Source of the DNA: Acanthococcus lagerstroemiae
Lineage: Eukaryota > Arthropoda > Insecta > Hemiptera > Eriococcidae
Assembly (NCBI GenBank): GCA_031841125.1
Contig: CM063113.1
Location: 36,583,197 to 36,647,196, forward strand
DNA: 64,000 nucleotides
Reading direction: 5' to 3'
A program made the translations under genes and the position numbers. Each line of letters starts with the position of its first letter. The first letter of the stretch is position 1. Of this stretch, positions 44,791 through 54,426 are shown one piece after another. The notes under the pieces were generated by a model. That model ran no database searches. It was given only the letters and a program-made list of their open reading frames with translations, and was not told the origin of the DNA.

Positions 44791-45671
44791 TAATTAATCT
44801 ACATATAATTTTAAAATCGTATGTACTAATGCTTAATCAAAACGTATCTGTTCCGAAGTGTTAACCGAAACCTAATTAATAAATAGATAAGGTTTCTTTT
44901 CTGGTAAGAAATGTTCTTTCTCCTGAAAGGAGGGGCCCGAACGTACCACTAACTTCGAAATTTCAAATGTAAAGGTATCGAACAAAATATCGAAATATTG
45001 GTTTCCTGGATCGCTATTTTCAAATATCGCATCAGATTTTTTGATTCGGATCCGATTTTGGCCCAAAAGTTCAAATTTCGGACCCATGAATAGTCAAAAT
45101 TAATTTCGCTGGAATATCAGAATAAATTACCGATTACCTTTTTCTTGCCGGAGGGGGGGGGGTCGCTGATTTTGAACATTCCATCAGATCTTGAAGGAGG
45201 GGGATCAATTTTACTTGGTGAATGTATCCTCTATTGTATTCATTAAACTGTAGAACTACACGAATAAAAGGCCGATATTAATTACTACCCAAAGATTTCA
45301 GTTTTTGGAAACTATATTCAGCATTTATATTTTAATTACCCAAGAACCCTAACATCTTTGTCTGAACAACACAAGCATGAAGCGATAAACTGCAAATGAA
45401 TCAGGACATTCCGAATGAACGCAATGTGACTTGAAGAGCAGGTGTCCAGGAGGTCTGGACCTCCCTTGCTACTTCGTCAAATGTTTTTTTTTTCTTCTAA
45501 TTTTAGCACCCCCATCTAACTCCCTTTAGCCCACGGTCTAGATTAAACTTCCTCCCAAGTTGCTTAGCTGTGACGTCACGATGTCGACATTTCTGAAACG
45601 ATCACCTATACGTAGAAGAAGGGAGTCACACTAAGTATACAACGTAAGTTAGGATCAAGATTTTACAAGCA
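44791..45671. other. Non-coding stretch
   Basis: Bases 44930-45100 (inverted) resemble the unit of the array at 42676-43190. The rest shows no recognised feature. Confidence 0.3.
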
Positions 45672-46204
45672 GAGGAGGGTGGGGCAAAAGTCCGCTATGG
45701 GGTAGAAGTCCTATCGCTTTTATTTTTAATTAAACTGTATAACAAATACCACGTTTTGTCGATTTTAGTAAGTTGGCAACACTGTTCACGTGTGTGTATA
45801 TACTTTCAATGCTGCGTGTCTAGTATAAACCACAATGCCAAAAAATTTTGTTTTTCACAACTTTCGACAAAATATTTTCTCATTTTGGATATGTAATTTG
45901 AAGTTATCCACAGAGTTGCACATGAGTCAAGAGTGTAAAATTGAATCATGGTTAGGTAAGTAATTAATTTTGACAATTGGTTTCATTATTACATTCATAC
46001 TTTTTATATCAGAAATCATTTCATCAGTAATGTGCCACTGGGCAAAAGTCCGCACTGGCTATTGGGACAAAAGTCCTCTTCGATTTTTGATCATTTCTTC
46101 TCATTCTAGGAATTATATAAACGTATAACAGGTACCTGACAGAAAAGCAATAACTTAACAAATTCTCGAAGATGCTGAATCTAGGAGAGCACTGGGTGAA
46201 AGCA

Positions 46205-47492
46205 TCCGTAGTATTTTGCCAGTAGTTATGGATTGGAGGAATCTGCGTTAAGGAAACATCTGAAAACTAAGCTTATTACCATTATTTTTTGGAATTCCAG
46301 ACTCCTGGATACAAACTTATTGCTAGCCAGCGAACTGTAGCGAATTGAGAATGAGTGAATTACTATGTACACATGGGTGCAAATCGCGAGCGAGTGAAAC
46401 GGAAATATTCTCGAGTGAAGAAGGCAGAATCTCAAGAAACAGATGTGTACACAGGCAAGTATCACGCTGCGATTGCATGCGAATAGGGAATGCGGTGGAA
46501 GGATCCAGGTAATGTTGTATTGAATCCTTTAGACCGGACCATTTAGCGACGTTGACTTTTTGCCATCTTCTGTGACTGATCAAAACTATAAAGATGAAGA
46601 ATTTGATGAAATCTTTCCTGTTGGAGAAGTCGAAGAGCTGGTTGAATCGGTTGAAGAAGACTCGGAAGAACCCCAAGACGCTGACTAAGTAGCAGTGTTG
46701 AGGAAAACAACTCAAAAATTTCAAAAATAGAGAAATCTTTACCAAAATAGAGAGTTGGAAGAATCGAACACAAAGTTGAAGAATTTAGAACTGAGAAATG
46801 TCAACCAAAATTATACAGGTAGGTACGTTGGAAGAATTATTGAACAAAAATTTGAAAATTTCGAGGAACCTGGAAATGTTGACTCACTCATCGAAAAAAG
46901 TGTTCAAGATATTTTACCTCTGCCAAAAATAAAAGTAAATATTGATCGAGCAAATTTTAATTCAATTTTACATGTCTACATTAGATTTAAAGAAAAAATG
47001 TTCTCTTATGTTTTATGTTCCCTTCCGTTTTAAAAGAAAGAGTGGCAAATCTACTATTTTAACCCGCATGCCAAACAAGGATCTTCTAAAAATTCGCACT
47101 GAAGAAATTCAAGCTAAGCAATCTACACCTGAAAAAAGATCTCGAAAAAATTCTGAGCCTGCTACATCCCTACATCTTCAAGACGCCGTTTATTTCAACA
47201 GTCAACCACGAAACAGAAAATTAAGGCTAAGCAATCTGCATCACAAAAAAGACCGTTAAAAAAATTCAAAACCTGTGGCGTGCAGTGCCCATTATCTCAG
47301 CGTCAACCACCTCCAGCTTCGGACCCCAGTGAAGAAGATTTTTGTTTGATTTGCAATGATCAGTTCGGAAATTCAAAAGGTGCTGAAGTATGGATCCAGT
47401 GTAATCCATGTGAAAAATGGGCCCACAAAAATTGCACGGATTATACCGGAGTCAGTTTTTATGTCTGTGAGCTTTATAGATGTCCCCAGTAG
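46205..47492 (+). pseudogene. pogo/Tigger-like transposase remnant
   Basis: Blocks in order: YGLEESALRKHLKTK (about 46205-46270), a helix-turn-helix of the N-terminal binding domain; then PFSDVDFLPSSVTD (46545-46600), the end of the DDE region, with an acidic run after it; KRKSGKSTILTRMPNK (47030-47085); and a C-terminal PHD-like finger (47337-47480) with CLICNDQF, GAEVWIQCNPCEKWAHKNC and YVCELY. About 200 codons or more of the catalytic core are deleted between the first two blocks. Confidence 0.7.
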
Positions 47493-48880
47493 CATAGCTA
47501 GGATTTTTGCGAGGGGGAGGGGCAGACAAAATTTATTAAATTTCCCTTTTTTTTAATCGAACTGCCCTAAATTTACCGCAGCAAAAAAATAAAAAATTAG
47601 CGTAGTTCGGATTTTTTCAAGGGGGAGGGGGGTGGGAGAGGTACCGAAATTGAAAAGGGTAAGAGGCTTTTTAAGTAGCAAATTAAAATTGCAAAGAAAA
47701 ATTTGTATTGATAGATGTAAAAATGGTATTTTTCCGAATACGATTCTTCGAAAACGTTTGTTCGGAAAAACAAAACTTTCATAAAAATAAAAAAGATAAG
47801 TCGGTAGGTATTCCGGAAATTAATGCTCAAAATTTAGTAAAGACGAAACTTGAAATTTTTACCACTAACTCCAATCGCCAGTTCCATTCTTCTTAGCTTC
47901 ATCGTGGGTCTAGCGAAATAATGAATTACTGAATTCATAAATCCAAAATTTTTGTGAATATGTAACTACGCTAGATGATTCAGGTGGGTCTCGTTCATTG
48001 TTGAGCACAAGTACTTTTTAGTCTTCTTAGACCTGAAAACGACCTTTCTGCCCTTACTGTTGATGCCGGTAAAAGTGCGAGCATCCGCAATAATGTTTTG
48101 ATGTTTTTGCTCAGATTATTGCAGTGCAAAATTGCTTCAATGGCTGTACTCGGGTTGGGTATTGTGGCACTTGTGGTTCAGCGTTGTCTCTATAAATCTA
48201 ATTCCTGATAAGAAGATTGAGGCTAAGTAATTGAACAAAAATTGACGGATTTGGTGCGTGAGGTGAGAAATCGTGAAGTGCTCCACCATCTTTTCTTCTT
48301 GGGTTCCACTTGTCTCCTTTCTTGGGAGGATGTAATTATGATCGCAGCAGCAATAACTGTGTCCTCGTCATCACTCATCCTCAAACGTAATAAATAATAA
48401 TACACAATACCACTGAACACAACAACTACATTCAATCTCAAAACGAGCACTACACTGGACGTGACTTAAATATTTTTCGCCGTCCCGGATTTCTTCGTCA
48501 TGATTTCGTGACACTGTAGAAAATTAAAATTTCATGAAAATGGCTAAGGGTAGCGGAATGTTTCACATTTCATTTTCTCTTTCGTGAAACGCCTGGAAAC
48601 GCTGGATGAAATACAAAATATGAGAATTATGTATAGTCGGCTTTAGTGATTTTTAAATGTTATTTAAGCTGCAAATATTTTTTAATGTAATGATACTCGT
48701 TAAGTCCACTTACATCAGCTGATTTCAACGATGTAAATGGCCAATTATTATTTCGTGAACTGATAAGTGCAGTTAAAAAATTACCGCACACTCTTCTGTT
48801 CCGTAATCTACTATTAATAGAGGGAAAAACTCATGGGGGCCATGGCCCCCATAGCCCCCTCCCCCTTGGCTACGCCACTG
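47487..48880. mobile_element. hAT-like element inserted in the pogo element
   Basis: Ends CAGTAGCATAGC (47487) and GCTACGCCACTG (48880) are inverted repeats of hAT type. They are flanked by 8-bp repeats GATGTCCC (47479-47486) and GATGTGCC (48881-48888), 7 of 8 matching. Both termini continue inward with long G/C-runs. No hAT transposase is visible. A possible Harbinger-type N-terminus lies inside on the minus strand. Confidence 0.65.
48223..48450 (-). pseudogene. Possible Harbinger (HARBI1-like) transposase N-terminus
   Basis: The minus strand encodes SDDEDTVIAAAIIITSSQ followed by EPKKKRWWSTSRFLTSR. An acidic start, an alanine/isoleucine-rich helix and a KKRRWWVRP-like block are typical of PIF/Harbinger transposase N-termini. 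No DDE part is seen. The overlapping plus strand can be read as LTDLVREVRNREVL, a MADF-like string, so the assignment is uncertain. Confidence 0.4.
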
Positions 48881-49222
48881 GATGTGCCTGAGTTATTGAA
48901 AAGCCTTATAAGAATGTGAATTTTGCAGCGTAGGACTTTTGCCCCGCTGCTTGCGGACTTTTTCCCCATACCATGGGGCATAAGTCCTACTCAAGGTGTC
49001 TTTTAAAAATGTTATTTTCTGAAAATAAAACCGTTTTAATGAATAGATGGCGCTTTTATTTCGTAGCTTAAGATCCATTTTAACATTTAAAAAAGAAATT
49101 ATTCACGAAATAGTTTTCTTTAGGCAGATACATCCTGCAGAACAATACGTGCAGACTCTTGCCCCACCCTCCTCTAGTCTTAGAATTAAGTCAACCGAAA
49201 GGTCTTTTCTCATTCAGCTGCT

Positions 49223-49447
49223 CTAAATGGAAGAACCAGTATCTTCGTCAAACCATAACAGAACTCCCTTTTTCATTTTATCCAAAATAATATTATGGAC
49301 ATAACTTTCGATTTTATCACAAACTTGCATCCTCCATTTTTCATAATCTCTACGTTTCTTGAACTCGAGTCGAAGTACCAGGCCATTACATTTTTCATTA
49401 GTTTTTCCATAATACGCTCGTTTTCGAGATTTCGAATTTAACAGCAA
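49223..49447 (-). CDS. Unrecognised 74-codon frame
   Basis: The frame encodes a lysine- and arginine-rich peptide with EFKKRRDYEKWRMQVCDKI and MKKGVLLWFDEDTGSSI at the end. Composition is protein-like, with balanced charged and hydrophobic residues, but I recognise no family. It lies just outside the right end of the pogo element. It may be a remnant of a mobile element or chance. Confidence 0.2.
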   Translation of the reverse strand: MLLNSKSRKRAYYGKTNEKCNGLVLRLEFKKRRDYEKWRMQVCDKIESYVHNIILDKMKKGVLLWFDEDTGSSI

Positions 49448-51060
49448 AACTCGACCACCGGTCGTATTTTATCGTCTATATTATTCGAGGGGGCAAGCGG
49501 GGAAGAGGATCCTGTTTCGAGACGAACTACCTCGTCCGATTCAGTGACCCCGACTGACTATCTCGCTCATTTCCACCTGTATTTTTCTAAACGTAATGTA
49601 ACGTGATTTCCTCGAGAATATTTTCGGCTCTCGACTTCCACGATGAATGAGCTGGACCTGGCCGGAGGAGGTCGCGGTGGCGACAGCGCAATATAACGAA
49701 CTGTGTTCTTCCTGCCAACATGAGTAATGCCGCCATTTTTCAAAATTCGCCGCTTCCGGTAAATAACTATTCGTTATACTTTTTCTGGCCGCGTATATAC
49801 GTTTTTAAAACGCCCGTTAATTTCGAATCTGGACCGTAAATTTTTCTCATATAGTCGACTAAATCACGTCCAGGGTTATTTTTTTTTAATTACATCGCTG
49901 ACCGCGGTGCCCGACTTCATTTTCGAGCTGAAGAAATCGCGCGCGCGGAACGAATCGTTTTGCTTTTCGCTTCTACACTTTATCGAAAAAACGTTTCGAA
50001 TACTATTATTTCGGTTCGCAGAGAATTTGCATTAACGTCACGTTTGCGACGTGAAAAATTTCTTTATTATTGTATCACCTCGCCTTTGTCGTTTCACGAA
50101 GGTTTTCTTTTTCCACGTCGAGCTTTTCCCCCACGAGTTTCATTTAAAAAATAGATTTTTTTATTATTATATTACACTCGAAATGAATTATTATTAGTTT
50201 GAAGCGGCGGCAGGAAGAAAAGACGTTAAAAGCTGCTTGTATTTTAAAAGGCACTAAGCAGGGAAAAATAAAGCGAGGCGGAGCTCCGCATTAACGGTTA
50301 TATATTGTATTTTTAATAGCAGGAAAAAAACATGCAACAGGGGTTCGTAAGATTCATCGCAGGTATCACATGTATAGACCATCAAAAGCTCTTCATTTGC
50401 GTTAGCTAGCAACGGATTATTTGTTTACATACAAATTTTCGCACGCCTGGCTCACTGCCAACATATCAGTGTTCAGTTGAGAGTGGTGCTCATGGGCCCC
50501 AGATCCCAGAGCCCTTACACTGAAGACAAGAAAATCTTTTTTGGAAATGATAAAATATAGATTTTTTTTTTTAAAAAAAAAGCTCTTGATAATGCTGAAT
50601 GGCCAAAAATATGTTAAGTATTGAAGAAGATAAAAGTTAAGTGTAAAGAAAGAAGAGAAATACGAAACTTTTATAAACACTGAAGAGCTCAAATATGAAT
50701 AGAGGATATAGTGGGAAAAGCGAAAATTTAAAAAATGAGTCAGACTAGGTTGCTGTTTGTCACTAGATACTGTTCAACCTATTTACAGAAACAGTATGTA
50801 ATTGAAGAAATGAATGTAGGGAAATCAGGTGTGAAAATACAAGGGAAGAGGGTTATACAAGTATATGGTTCGCAGAAGACATTGCTCATGTGGGAAAAAG
50901 TAAAGAAGAACCAAATAAACCTTTGAGAAAGTTGGATGAAAAATTGAAAATAAAATGAAAAACGATCGTGAATAAGAATAAAACAAAAGAGGTCGAAGAC
51001 AGTAGCTAGGAACAAAATCAAATAAATATGAAAATGAAATCTTTTCAACTGTATCTTGGG
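49448..51060. other. Unique CpG-rich DNA, then AT-rich DNA
   Basis: Bases 49450-50300 retain many CpG and look single copy. Bases 50400-51060 are AT-rich. No exons or repeats recognised. Confidence 0.35.
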
Positions 51061-51190
51061 ACAAATTTGAAGAAAATTAGACTAAGAGAGAAGAGGCCTC
51101 AAAATTTTGGGGGAAAATCTAACAAATCTGAGATTTGCGGATGATATTGCCCCAATAGCAAACAATTTTAATGAAATGAAGGGGATGGTG
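51061..51190 (+). mobile_element. LINE I: short RTE-like RT fragment
   Basis: TNLRFADDIAPIANNFNEMK is encoded at about 51121-51185, with FADD at 51134-51145. The copy stops abruptly at about 51190. The same 65 bp occur at the start of LINE J (52590-52655) with about six differences. Confidence 0.7.
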
Positions 51191-51436
51191 TGGTGGGATG
51201 TATGGCGATGCACGCATGCCAAAGTGGCCCCTATGACACCGCACCCCCGGCCACAGGAACTACCCTTTCGAGTATCGTGTCAGTGACCGGAGGGACGCCT
51301 TGGGAAAGGGCTGCAGCTGCTCTTCTAGGATGGTACTGAGTTCTCCTCCTGTTCGATGGTGTGGGCCGAGCTTGGTGAATCGCCGGCTCTCTGTCTCGAC
51401 CACTCCGTCTGCATCTTCTTCTTCATGATGGCCGAG
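51191..51436. other. G+C-rich segment of unknown origin
   Basis: Distinctly higher G+C than its neighbours, with a sharp left boundary at LINE I and a right boundary at repeat R3. I recognise no coding motif in six frames. Confidence 0.35.
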
Positions 51437-51567
51437 ACAACGGTAATACTGTTAGGAATAAGTTTTCAATATTTCCATGCTTGTACTGTGTGAAAACATG
51501 TAGGGATGGAGTGAAAAAAATTGAATATTGGTCATTTTGTTCCAAAATATGAGGTTTGTTCATATTT
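51437..51567 (+). repeat. Repeat R3, copy 2
   Basis: Inverted relative to copy 1 at 43195-43330 and nearly identical. Both share the edge near GTAATACTG. Confidence 0.7.
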
Positions 51568-51574
51568 TTTTTCT

Positions 51575-51760
51575 TTTATGGTCAAAATTCAGAAAAACGG
51601 CTTTACAGCCAAAACTAAGATCGACGATTCTATATTTAGGGTGTGCCAATTCACAATTTCTTCCTTCTGTAGTCCAGAGCGCTTTCAGCTGCTACGCCAT
51701 CTTCAGCGGAATACCCTAATACTTTTCTCTTTGTCGTCCTGTATTTATAGTGGTGTGTAG
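51575..51760 (-). mobile_element. Possible Penelope-like element end
   Basis: In reverse complement the segment reads CCGCTGAAGATGGC, AGCTGAAAGCGCTCTGG and a run through GGAAGAAATTGTGAATTGGC. A GAAGATG-type block followed by a GAAAGCGC-type block is a common ending of Penelope-like retroelements. No RT or GIY-YIG motif is present, so this is tentative. Confidence 0.35.
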
Positions 51761-51762
51761 TA

Positions 51763-52521
51763 GGGGAGAGTGGGGAGCAATCGGACACGGGGAGGATTCG
51801 GACGACCTCCATTTGGGGCCTCAATATTTTCAAAAATCGCCAATTTCCAAAATGAAACTTCATTATATTGATATCTATTCATTTATACAAAAAAAAATTC
51901 AGACTTTTATCATTTTCGCGGATTTATAACAAAAAATGTACTTTTTTACTAGTTTTTTGCTCAGCCACCAATTTTTAAAAGTGAAATATTTTTGGCTCTT
52001 TGAAGAGATATTAATTGCAATCGATTTTCGTTAGGTAGGTTGGATATTCGAAAATAAGTAGGTAAGCAATTTTTGTCGTTTTGGCTGAGTGTCGCTTCAT
52101 GTAAAAAAAAAGTTCACGAAAATGATAGGTTGGGAGCATTCAGACAAATGGTGTTCTCATTGATTTTTCTGTGATCTCGATGTAATAAAAAGTGCTGGTT
52201 TTTTTTTTTTCGCAGATGCCTGATCACTTTTATTTCTCGGACGTACCGGATACCTCGTTTGTGCCTTTTTCTGATATTATTGAAAAACTTGACAAGGTTA
52301 ATGATGAAAAAAAGACTCAGCGACAAAGTGGATACTAAACGATATTTTCTTGGTAATTAATCGTTTGAATAGGTAGTTTTTATGTTGTTTACGAAGTTTC
52401 AATTTTCGCAATTAAGTAATAAATTTGCGTGTGTGCATATTTCCTTCAATTAATTTTTATGGGATTTTATGTCGTTTCCGAATCCTCCCCATAACTTGTC
52501 CGAATGGTCACCCCCCCCCCG
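51763..52521. mobile_element. Non-autonomous DNA element with ATTCGGA subterminal repeats
   Basis: The left end (51763-51810) contains GGGGAGAGTGGGGAGCAATC, GGACA and GGGGAGGATTCGGACG. The right end (52473-52521) holds the same motifs inverted: TCCGAATCCTCCCC and TGTCCGAATGG followed by a C-run. A TA precedes the left end. A further variant (GGGAGCATTCAGAC) lies near 52133. No coding region. Family unknown, possibly pogo-related. Confidence 0.5.
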
Positions 52522-52584
52522 TGTCAGATTTCGAACAAAAAAAAAACAAGTTTTTGAAAATTAATATAATGAAGATAACAATGG

Positions 52585-53420
52585 GAATCAAAAATCTAGA
52601 TTTGCGGATAATAATGCCCTAATAGCAAATAATTTTAATGAAATTAAGGGCATGGTGGACGACCTAATGCAGGAAAGCGAAAAATTTGTCCTAACTATCA
52701 ACTTGTCGAAAACAAAATTTATGTCAAATAGGGAGGAAATGAATGAATTTTGGTTGAATGGGGCAAAATTGTCCAGAGTAGAAGAATACAAGAAGTATCT
52801 AGGGCAGACTATGAGATTTAAAAATAACATGGAAGGAATAGTAAGACAGAGGATCTCCAATGCGTGGCAAGCCTTCTGGACAAATAAGTCTGTTTTGAAA
52901 AGTAAAATAAGAATAGGACTAGAAGCAAAAATTTTGGAAAGTTGTGTGATGCCGGTGTTAACTTGTGGGGCCCAAACGTGGTCACTCACGAAAAGATAAA
53001 TGCAGCGTCTCACTAATACATAAAACGCAATGCTAAAGAGCATATTAGGATTCAGGCTAAGGGATAAAATTAAAACGACAAAAATTCGAGAAAAAACTGG
53101 AATCAAAAATATTGGATATAAAATAAAAAACCTAAAATTTAAATATGCCGGCCATATGTCAAGAGGAGTTCCAGAAAAATGGAACATAATGACCACGATT
53201 TGGACCCCAAGGGAGCAGAGGAGAAATAGAGGCCGACCAGCAACACGCAGGATAAACGAGATCTTCTCCGTACTCGGGCCATGCTGGAGACGAGCAGCAG
53301 CCAACAGATAAGGCTGGAAAAGGGTGACGGAAACATATGCCCTACGGTGGGTCGAATAGGTTGGTGACCTATATGCTTGGTCCTTAAAAGAAGGGGACAC
53401 GATGTTAGTAGAAATATAAG
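52585..53420 (+). mobile_element. LINE J: 3' part of an RTE-like LINE
   Basis: After a decayed catalytic block (about 52590-52640) the plus strand encodes FVLTINLSKTKFMS, YLGQTMRFKNN, ESCVMPVLTCGAQTWSLTKR (52652-52999), then MLKSILGFRLRDKIK, KNLKFKYAGHMSRG and RGRPATRRINEI (53030-53311). These are the palm end and C-terminal domain of an RTE-like LINE, with only one stop between frames. Better preserved than LINEs A-E. Confidence 0.8.
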
Positions 53421-53764
53421 TACTGACAGCATGTAATGCTCCTATTCAAAGTGAAAATAAAATTTAAAAATGCCTTTATCAACTCTCCATATAATTTTTT
53501 GTTTTGGAATCTACTAATCGACGGCAGAACACTTTTTGTTCGCTATTGTCTCTCGACATGCACTTTCTCATGTGTCCTTCGGCATGGAATTCATCATTTT
53601 GATTCCCATGCCAAAATACAGAATCCCCTAACTGTCAGCCCAATCTTACCAATATTTTATACAGAAAACCTCTTAACGACTCCCATCAAAAAAAGTTCAA
53701 ATATCCCCACTTTCCTCCATGAAAAAACATGCCTGAAATATCAACATTTTTGAAGAATCACCCG
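53421..53764. other. Non-coding stretch, nothing recognised
   Basis: AT-rich, no repeat match. It ends at the TATA flank of the next element. Confidence 0.3.
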
Positions 53765-54426
53765 TATATGTGTACGTCCACGTCGAAAAGGCCCACCTTG
53801 TCGGTATGGAGTTGAGGCCAGGGGGCAATATTAGGATAAATTTCGGTGACAATGAGCCAAACCTGAGGTTTAAGTCAAAAATTCGAATTTTTAGGAAATT
53901 TTAAAATCAAAATTTGAAAAATTGTAGTTTCGAGAAAAACGCGTTGAGTAAGAAATATTCTTTGAAAAAACGATATTTTATGAACATTTTACGTTTAAAA
54001 TGAAAAAATGGACTTATCTCGATGTAAACTGGTACAGAGAAGGTGTCTACCCAAAAATGCAGCAATGTGCAACGATTAATGTGCATCAACGAGTGCAAGA
54101 CAAAGTGGGCCTCATTATATTGAAATCAATGTAAAAAGAAAATCGACAAAGTGGTCCCTTTCATATTTCGGCTATACGGAGAGAAAAAACGTTGAAAAAC
54201 TGGGTATCGACAAAGTGGGCCCTTTCTCATTCGCGACGATTTGCGCGCTATCTCTCGGAAAAACTGCAAAGATCTCTATGCCAGCTGATAGAACATGCTT
54301 CTAGGTATACAAAACGCTACAAACCCTATTTTTCGTTTTTTTCCCCATAATTTTTCATAAAAGTGGCTGTATCCCCTAAACTAAGATCGACAAGGTGGGC
54401 CCCTTTAACGTGGACGTACACATATA
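53765..54426. mobile_element. MITE with GACAAAGTGGGCC subterminal repeats
   Basis: About 40-bp inverted ends: left 53765-53804 begins TATATGTGTACGTCCACGTC, right ends GACGTACACATATA at 54426. A TATA flank on both sides may be the target duplication. The motif GACAAAGTGGGCC recurs at about 54099, 54146, 54206 and 54389, and inverted at about 53788. There is no transposase. A fragment of the same family lies at 42596-42668. Confidence 0.75.

Larger units (their letters stand above)
45672..49174 (+). mobile_element. pogo/Tigger-like DNA transposon with subterminal repeats
   Basis: Inverted termini GAGGAGGGTGGGGCAA (45672 and 49174) with a right-hand TA flank. Near the ends a 13-bp motif, GGGGCAAAAGTCC, recurs: about 45683, 45701, 46045 and 46064 on the left, and inverted at about 48931, 48953 and 49153 on the right, plus one direct copy near 48974. 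The coding remnant (46205-47492) is a pogo/Tigger transposase lacking the DDE core. A hAT-like element is inserted at 47487-48880. Left TSD appears mutated to CA. Confidence 0.75.

Noticed and set aside
46323..46745. 140-codon minus-strand frame
   Set aside because: It overlaps the plus-strand pogo/Tigger transposase remnant and has no motif; a shadow frame.
48223..48300. MADF-like peptide on the plus strand
   Set aside because: Only about 14 residues fit, and the opposite strand gives a longer Harbinger-like pattern.
52588..53400. 270-codon minus-strand frame
   Set aside because: It is antisense to LINE J, whose plus strand carries clear RT and C-terminal motifs.
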